9,766 nt of DNA, from contig CAMFJP010000040.1 in the NCBI GenBank assembly GCA_945957075.1, positions 1-9,766 on the forward strand, given 5' to 3'. Shown here piece after piece: positions 5,736-9,766 of this stretch (position 1 is the first letter of the stretch; every line of letters begins with the position of its first letter). The stretch is from an uncultured Chlamydiae bacterium (lineage in GTDB: Bacteria > Chlamydiota > Chlamydiia > Chlamydiales > Rhabdochlamydiaceae). Both the position numbers and the translations under genes were made by a program. The notes beneath the pieces were generated by a model that was not told the DNA's origin, ran no database searches, and saw nothing but the letters and a program-made list of their open reading frames with translations.

Positions 5736-7406
5736 CTATTTCCAACACGATAAGGTTTTGTTTTTTGTATTAATGGCAACATGAACAAGGTCGCTGCCTA
5801 TGTGTAGCACACGTTTCCACTTGGGGTTTTGAGTCTCAATATCTTTAGAAAGCGTAGTTTCAACATCCTGCGAAAGATGCTTATGTAAAACAAGGCACGT
5901 CCCCTCCGGATACTCTTTTTTGTTCTCCATATCACAAAAGGAAAAGGGACATAAAAATGCTATTATTCTATGTCGAAATAGGACCTTTTTTACAGGAATG
6001 ATAAAATGCAAATAAGGAAAGTAACCAAGAAGAAAAAAACAATCAGTCCATGACGCGTTGTTTAAAATGAGCAATTTGTCAGGGCTGATGAATTCTATAT
6101 GCGTTGCCGAAAGAGGACATATGCGGAACAAGATTTTTTTGGATAGGTAAGATAGTGTTTGTCCTGAAAGGTTTTTAAATAGAAACACAAAAGCAATAAG
6201 AGTAAAAGCGCCCATTAAAGCAAAACTTTCTGCAGGAGACAGCTTCAAAACATCATTAAATAAAAACAAACACAATGACGCTAAAAGAACGCCGGAAAAA
6301 CTCAAAAAATTACCAGCCGCAATAACCTGTCCTCTTTCTTGTTGCGGGCTTTGCAATTGAATAAAGATATCAAATGGAACAATGAAAACGCCTCCAGATA
6401 TACCTAAAAGAACAAGACAGACTATTGTAAAGGACAGGCTATGGGAATTTAAAAAAAGAAGAAAAAACAAAATCGCTAAAACAAAACTTGCAAGACAAGA
6501 AAGACTAAGATCAACCTGTTTTTTTAAAATTTTTCCAGATAAAAAAGCCCCCCCTGCAATCCCTAAAGCAACGGCTAGGAAAAGATATCCTCCCGCTAGT
6601 TCACTTAGATGCAGGTCCTGTATTGCAAAAGGAATAATATTGAGTTGTACAAAAGCACCAATAAATAAAAAAAAGGCCGCGCCCCAAAGCGCCATAATTA
6701 AGTGCTTGATCCCTTTATTTTTGCGCAAGGTTCCCATAATTTCTGAAACAAAAAGCCAAGAAATATGCTTTTTTGATCCTTGTGCCTCTGTATAGGGAAT
6801 GCGACGACTTGTTACCCAACCGCTTACAGCAATAAGAAAACAAAACGCTGCCGCAACCACAAAATTGCGATTGGATATATCTGTGATAAAAGAGGCTAAA
6901 AAAGTCCCCAAAATTACCGCCAAATAGGTAGATGCTGTAATCAGGCTATTGGCCTTTGCTACTTTTTCTTTTGCAAACAGCTCAGGAATAATTCCATATT
7001 TCGGAGGACCCAAAAGAGCGCTGTGTGTTGCAAGTAAAAAAAGTAAAACATAGCTTAAGATTTCCCTTTTCCATCCAAATGCAAAAAGGGCGGTTGCCAT
7101 AATAAGTATTTCGCCTACTTTCATGAAAACAAGCAGCCTTTGTTTACTCCACTTATCTGCTAAAATACCCGCCAAATAAGAAAATAAAAGAAAGGGAATC
7201 ACATATACAGCTCCAGCAAGAGAAAGAATGGTACTTGCATGCGAAGCGCCCAACTTATCTATGAGCAAAAATACCAAGAATAACTTAAACATGTTATCAT
7301 TGAGGACACTCAAAAACTGCGATATATTCAAAAAAGCGAGTGCATGTGTTGTATGTTTATTTCTCTTGGAGAGAAAGCGAGAGAAAAATGAGAAATGTTT
7401 TTTCAA
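5736..7406 (-). CDS. LplT/YgeD-like MFS transporter with degenerate PlsC acyltransferase tail
   Basis: A 556-residue protein from the TTG at 7406. Residues about 20-415 form a 12-helix major-facilitator domain of the lysophospholipid transporter (LplT, formerly YgeD) type. Family motifs are QFLSVLNDNMFK (30-41), LAGILADKWSKQR (78-90), GPPKYGIIPELF (133-144) and QERGQVIAAGNF (356-367). LplT flips lysophospholipids across the inner membrane for re-acylation by Aas. The tail (about 424-556) resembles a PlsC/Aas acyltransferase: LILNNASWTD (446-455) matches motif I (NHxSxxD) with the catalytic His replaced by Asn450, and YPEGTC (499-504) matches motif III (FPEGTR) with the Arg replaced by Cys504. 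The gap between the motifs is about 50 residues, shorter than the roughly 75 of PlsC. The acyltransferase is therefore probably inactive. From memory, chlamydial CT641 is the counterpart and also lies divergent to recC. A TTG at 7424 would add six residues but lacks a ribosome-binding site. Confidence 0.85.
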   Translation of the reverse strand: MKKHFSFFSRFLSKRNKHTTHALAFLNISQFLSVLNDNMFKLFLVFLLIDKLGASHASTILSLAGAVYVIPFLLFSYLAGILADKWSKQRLLVFMKVGEILIMATALFAFGWKREILSYVLLFLLATHSALLGPPKYGIIPELFAKEKVAKANSLITASTYLAVILGTFLASFITDISNRNFVVAAAFCFLIAVSGWVTSRRIPYTEAQGSKKHISWLFVSEIMGTLRKNKGIKHLIMALWGAAFFLFIGAFVQLNIIPFAIQDLHLSELAGGYLFLAVALGIAGGAFLSGKILKKQVDLSLSCLASFVLAILFFLLFLNSHSLSFTIVCLVLLGISGGVFIVPFDIFIQLQSPQQERGQVIAAGNFLSFSGVLLASLCLFLFNDVLKLSPAESFALMGAFTLIAFVFLFKNLSGQTLSYLSKKILFRICPLSATHIEFISPDKLLILNNASWTDCFFLLGYFPYLHFIIPVKKVLFRHRIIAFLCPFSFCDMENKKEYPEGTCLVLHKHLSQDVETTLSKDIETQNPKWKRVLHIGSDLVHVAINTKNKTLSCWK

Positions 7407-7411
7407 AATAA

Positions 7412-7418
7412 CCTCTTC
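7412..7418 (-). promoter_or_regulatory. Shine-Dalgarno sequence favouring the TTG start at 7406
   Basis: Minus-strand GAAGAGG lies five bases before the TTG at 7406-7404, which would give a protein beginning M-K-K-H-F. The only other nearby candidate, the TTG at 7424, has no purine-rich site upstream, and the first ATG in frame is about 40 codons further in, inside a conserved motif. This decides the start used for the transporter gene. Confidence 0.6.
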
Positions 7419-7432
7419 ATGCAAAAGAAAAT

Positions 7433-9766
7433 ATGAGACCCTGTAGAGCTTTTTTTAGCAACACTTTTTCCTCTCTTGTCGAAGAGCTTGCAGCCAAGTT
7501 AACAAAAAGAAACTCTCCCTTTACTAAAGTATCGATCTATGTAAGCTACAGCGGACTTAAATCCTATTTAATCGAATCTCTTGCCTCTCAATTTGGGATA
7601 TTTTCTGGAATAGAAATTATCCACATGGACAAAGGAATAAAGAATATCTTTGGACTTTTATCTAAAGCAGAAATGAGTCTACATCTCGAGGCCATTCTAC
7701 GAGAATGCGACAAAGAAGAAAATCTCATTTCTGTAAAACATTATATAAACGATGATCCAAATGGACATAAGCTACGCGGGCTTTGTGATTTTCTATCTAT
7801 AGGTTGTGAAAGGCATTTTCTCTCTAATGAAAAAGCATTTCCAGAACAGTGGCAAAAAGATGTTTACCTTTTTTGTTTAAAAAAAATCTTCAAACAAAAA
7901 AAAAGCCTAGAAGGAGATATTTATGTGTTTGGATGTACTACCATCCCGGAAAAATTTTTAGATCTTTTGGTTGAGCATGGAGCCTATTTTTTTCTCCTGT
8001 CTCCTTGCAGCCTCTTTTGGGGGGACATTTGTTCTGATAAAGAAAAAACATTTTTACATTCCCTATTAAAAAAACAGGCTCAAGATGCCTTAGAGGGCTA
8101 TCTTGAAGGGCAACATCCTTTTCTTGCAAATTGGGGATTTGCCGGAAAATATGCCTATATGCAGCTAGAAACAAGGGGCGTTATTACAGAAGACTCTTAT
8201 AAAGAAACCAGCGACTCTTCTGCTCTCAGCACAATAAAAAACAATCTTTTGTATATGCAAGAGGCCCTATTTTCGAAAGACGACTCTTTACAATTACATT
8301 CTGCCCTATCGATGCGACATGAGGTAGAAATACTCTATGATCGCTTATGTACATTGCTTGCAACAACTTCCATTAAACCAAGCGATATTGTCATAATGGC
8401 TCCAGATATTTCTTGTTATGCTCCTTTTATTCATACAATTTTTCATTGCATAGATTACAAAATTTATGATCTTGAGGAAACGTATACATTTTCCGCTCTT
8501 TTTACACTTGCTCTTGAACGTTTTACAAAAGATGCATTTTTTACCTTGTGCCAAGATGCGACTTTCTTAGAAAAAAGAGGATTACAAAAAGAAGACTTTG
8601 ATCTTTTACAAGAATGGGTAAAAAAAATACATATTTCTTGGGGAGTAGATGCACATCATAGACAGCTGCTATTTTCAGAACCTCTTTATCAAGAAACAGG
8701 AATTGGAACATGGGCACATGGCTTTAATCTGCTTTTAGAAGCATTTTCTTTTCTCTCTCCGGGACAAGAATTACACTGCGAATTACACGAAGCTGAAAAG
8801 CTGGGAACATGGATAGAACTAATTTACGATTTAAAAACAGATCTTCTTCCTGTCATAGAAGAAAAAGAAAAAACTCTTAAAGAGTGGATTGCATACACAA
8901 GGCATCTACTTTCTTCTTATTTTGCGCCCTCTCAGGAGCTGCTTTTTTTTATAGAAAGACTACAGCAGCTACTAGAGCGCAGCTGTTATATTCAAGACCA
9001 TCCCTTTTCTTTTTCAAGTTTCTACAGGCTTTTAGAGCCCGAATGGAAAAAGGGAGGGAGATCATTTCAAGCACATCACTTAGAAAGTATTACCTGCAGA
9101 TCTTATGGTCTCTATCCTGCCAAAGTGCTCTGCATTTTAGGACTTGATGAAGAATCATTTCCAAGAAAAGAACTCTATGGATTTACAGATCTGCCTTTAA
9201 AGGTAGATAAAGACCGTTTTCTCTTTTTAGAATGGATACTGTGCGCTAAAACACATTTGCTTTTATCTTATCAAGAAAAGAAAGGGGCGCCTCACGAGCT
9301 AATAAAATACCTTGGAATTTCTCCAGAACACCATGCACTATGCCGATCTCCCATTTCTCGCTACGCTCCCCTACCTCAAGTAGAAGAAAACCATACAGAA
9401 AGATGTATCAATATACGCCACCTTAATGAACTCGCAAGACACCCCATGCGCTTTTATTTGCGCTATATTCAAAAAATCCACTTGCCTTTTCCTGAAAATG
9501 AATCTGAATTTTCCCTTTCTCTACCAATAAAAAAACGGATTTTAAGACAAGCTCTTGAACGCCCTTTTGATATAGTATGGGATGAAGCTAGAGAAAAAGG
9601 ATATGTCCCAAGAGAGCCCTTTGGAATGCTTTTACAAAAAGAGCTCTCAACCAAAGCCTATGAAAGGCAAGGACAACTATCCGATTGGGGAATAGATGAA
9701 GTGTTTTCTCTTTCTATTTGTCCCTCAGAAGCTATTTGTGTAACAGGAAAAATTCCATTAATTTCT
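7433..9766 (+). CDS. recC: Exodeoxyribonuclease V gamma subunit RecC, 3' end outside the window
   Basis: An open frame of 778 codons without a stop, running off the right edge. RecC is the scaffold of the RecBCD helicase-nuclease that processes double-strand DNA ends for recombination; in E. coli it splits the strands and recognises Chi. Matches to E. coli RecC that I recognise are FFSN near the N terminus (7-10), DIYVFG (162-167), SPCSLFWGDI (190-199), SMRHEVEILYDRL (293-305) followed by KPSDIVIMAPDI (315-326), and CRSYGLYPAKVLCILG (555-570) with SFPR (575-578). No Walker A is seen, as expected because RecC is an inactivated helicase relative. E. coli RecC has 1122 residues, so roughly the last quarter is missing here. 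The ATG at 7433 is the first in frame after a stop at 7409, with only a weak AAAAGAAA upstream. recB would be expected downstream if chlamydial order holds. Confidence 0.92.
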   Translation, partial: MRPCRAFFSNTFSSLVEELAAKLTKRNSPFTKVSIYVSYSGLKSYLIESLASQFGIFSGIEIIHMDKGIKNIFGLLSKAEMSLHLEAILRECDKEENLISVKHYINDDPNGHKLRGLCDFLSIGCERHFLSNEKAFPEQWQKDVYLFCLKKIFKQKKSLEGDIYVFGCTTIPEKFLDLLVEHGAYFFLLSPCSLFWGDICSDKEKTFLHSLLKKQAQDALEGYLEGQHPFLANWGFAGKYAYMQLETRGVITEDSYKETSDSSALSTIKNNLLYMQEALFSKDDSLQLHSALSMRHEVEILYDRLCTLLATTSIKPSDIVIMAPDISCYAPFIHTIFHCIDYKIYDLEETYTFSALFTLALERFTKDAFFTLCQDATFLEKRGLQKEDFDLLQEWVKKIHISWGVDAHHRQLLFSEPLYQETGIGTWAHGFNLLLEAFSFLSPGQELHCELHEAEKLGTWIELIYDLKTDLLPVIEEKEKTLKEWIAYTRHLLSSYFAPSQELLFFIERLQQLLERSCYIQDHPFSFSSFYRLLEPEWKKGGRSFQAHHLESITCRSYGLYPAKVLCILGLDEESFPRKELYGFTDLPLKVDKDRFLFLEWILCAKTHLLLSYQEKKGAPHELIKYLGISPEHHALCRSPISRYAPLPQVEENHTERCINIRHLNELARHPMRFYLRYIQKIHLPFPENESEFSLSLPIKKRILRQALERPFDIVWDEAREKGYVPREPFGMLLQKELSTKAYERQGQLSDWGIDEVFSLSICPSEAICVTGKIPLIS

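Noticed and set aside
6382..6795. Plus-strand open frame of 137 codons, rich in Lys, Arg and Pro
   Set aside because: It mirrors the hydrophobic codons of the transporter on the other strand; reverse complements of Phe, Leu and Ile codons give this basic composition.
7938..8554. Two minus-strand open frames of 78 and 69 codons
   Set aside because: Both lie opposite the conserved RecC region and show no family features.

Overview
The window looks like chromosomal DNA from a member of the Chlamydiae, probably an environmental or Parachlamydiales-type lineage. The evidence is the gene set and its local order. A secretion block reads membrane protein, gspD, gspE, gspF, which is the order I recall for CT573-CT572-CT571-CT570 of Chlamydia trachomatis. 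A recC gene is divergent from an LplT/YgeD-like transporter, which matches my memory of CT640-CT641. AT-leaning base composition, TTG and GTG starts and very tight gene packing fit this. The genus cannot be fixed from the sequence alone.

Layout. Positions 1-5077 (minus strand) are one type II secretion operon read right to left: a 406-residue single-pass membrane protein in the place where gspC usually sits, the outer-membrane secretin gspD, the assembly ATPase gspE, and the first 12 codons of the inner-membrane platform gene gspF. Spacings are 1 base, a 14-base overlap and 2 bases, so the genes are probably co-transcribed and translationally coupled. Positions 5078-5215 are a divergent promoter region. 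Positions 5216-5602 (plus) encode a small, unrecognised three-helix membrane protein. Positions 5603-5735, between two convergent genes, hold a compact nest of inverted repeats. Positions 5736-7406 (minus) encode an LplT-type lysophospholipid/MFS transporter with a shortened, apparently inactive PlsC-type acyltransferase tail. Positions 7433-9766 (plus) are the first 778 codons of recC, open to the window end.

How the genes work together. The left block builds a type II secretion machine: GspE powers pseudopilus assembly on GspF, and GspD is the outer-membrane gate. The membrane protein upstream of gspD is a candidate inner-membrane connector. The right block combines DNA double-strand-break repair (RecC of RecBCD) with membrane lipid handling; these two are divergent neighbours rather than a pathway.

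I found no mobile-element gene, CRISPR array, tRNA or rRNA. The most interesting items are the degenerate acyltransferase tail, the pair of strand-matched hairpins at the convergent junction, the internal duplication in the membrane protein at the gspC position, and the long coiled coil that precedes the N0-like domain of the secretin.
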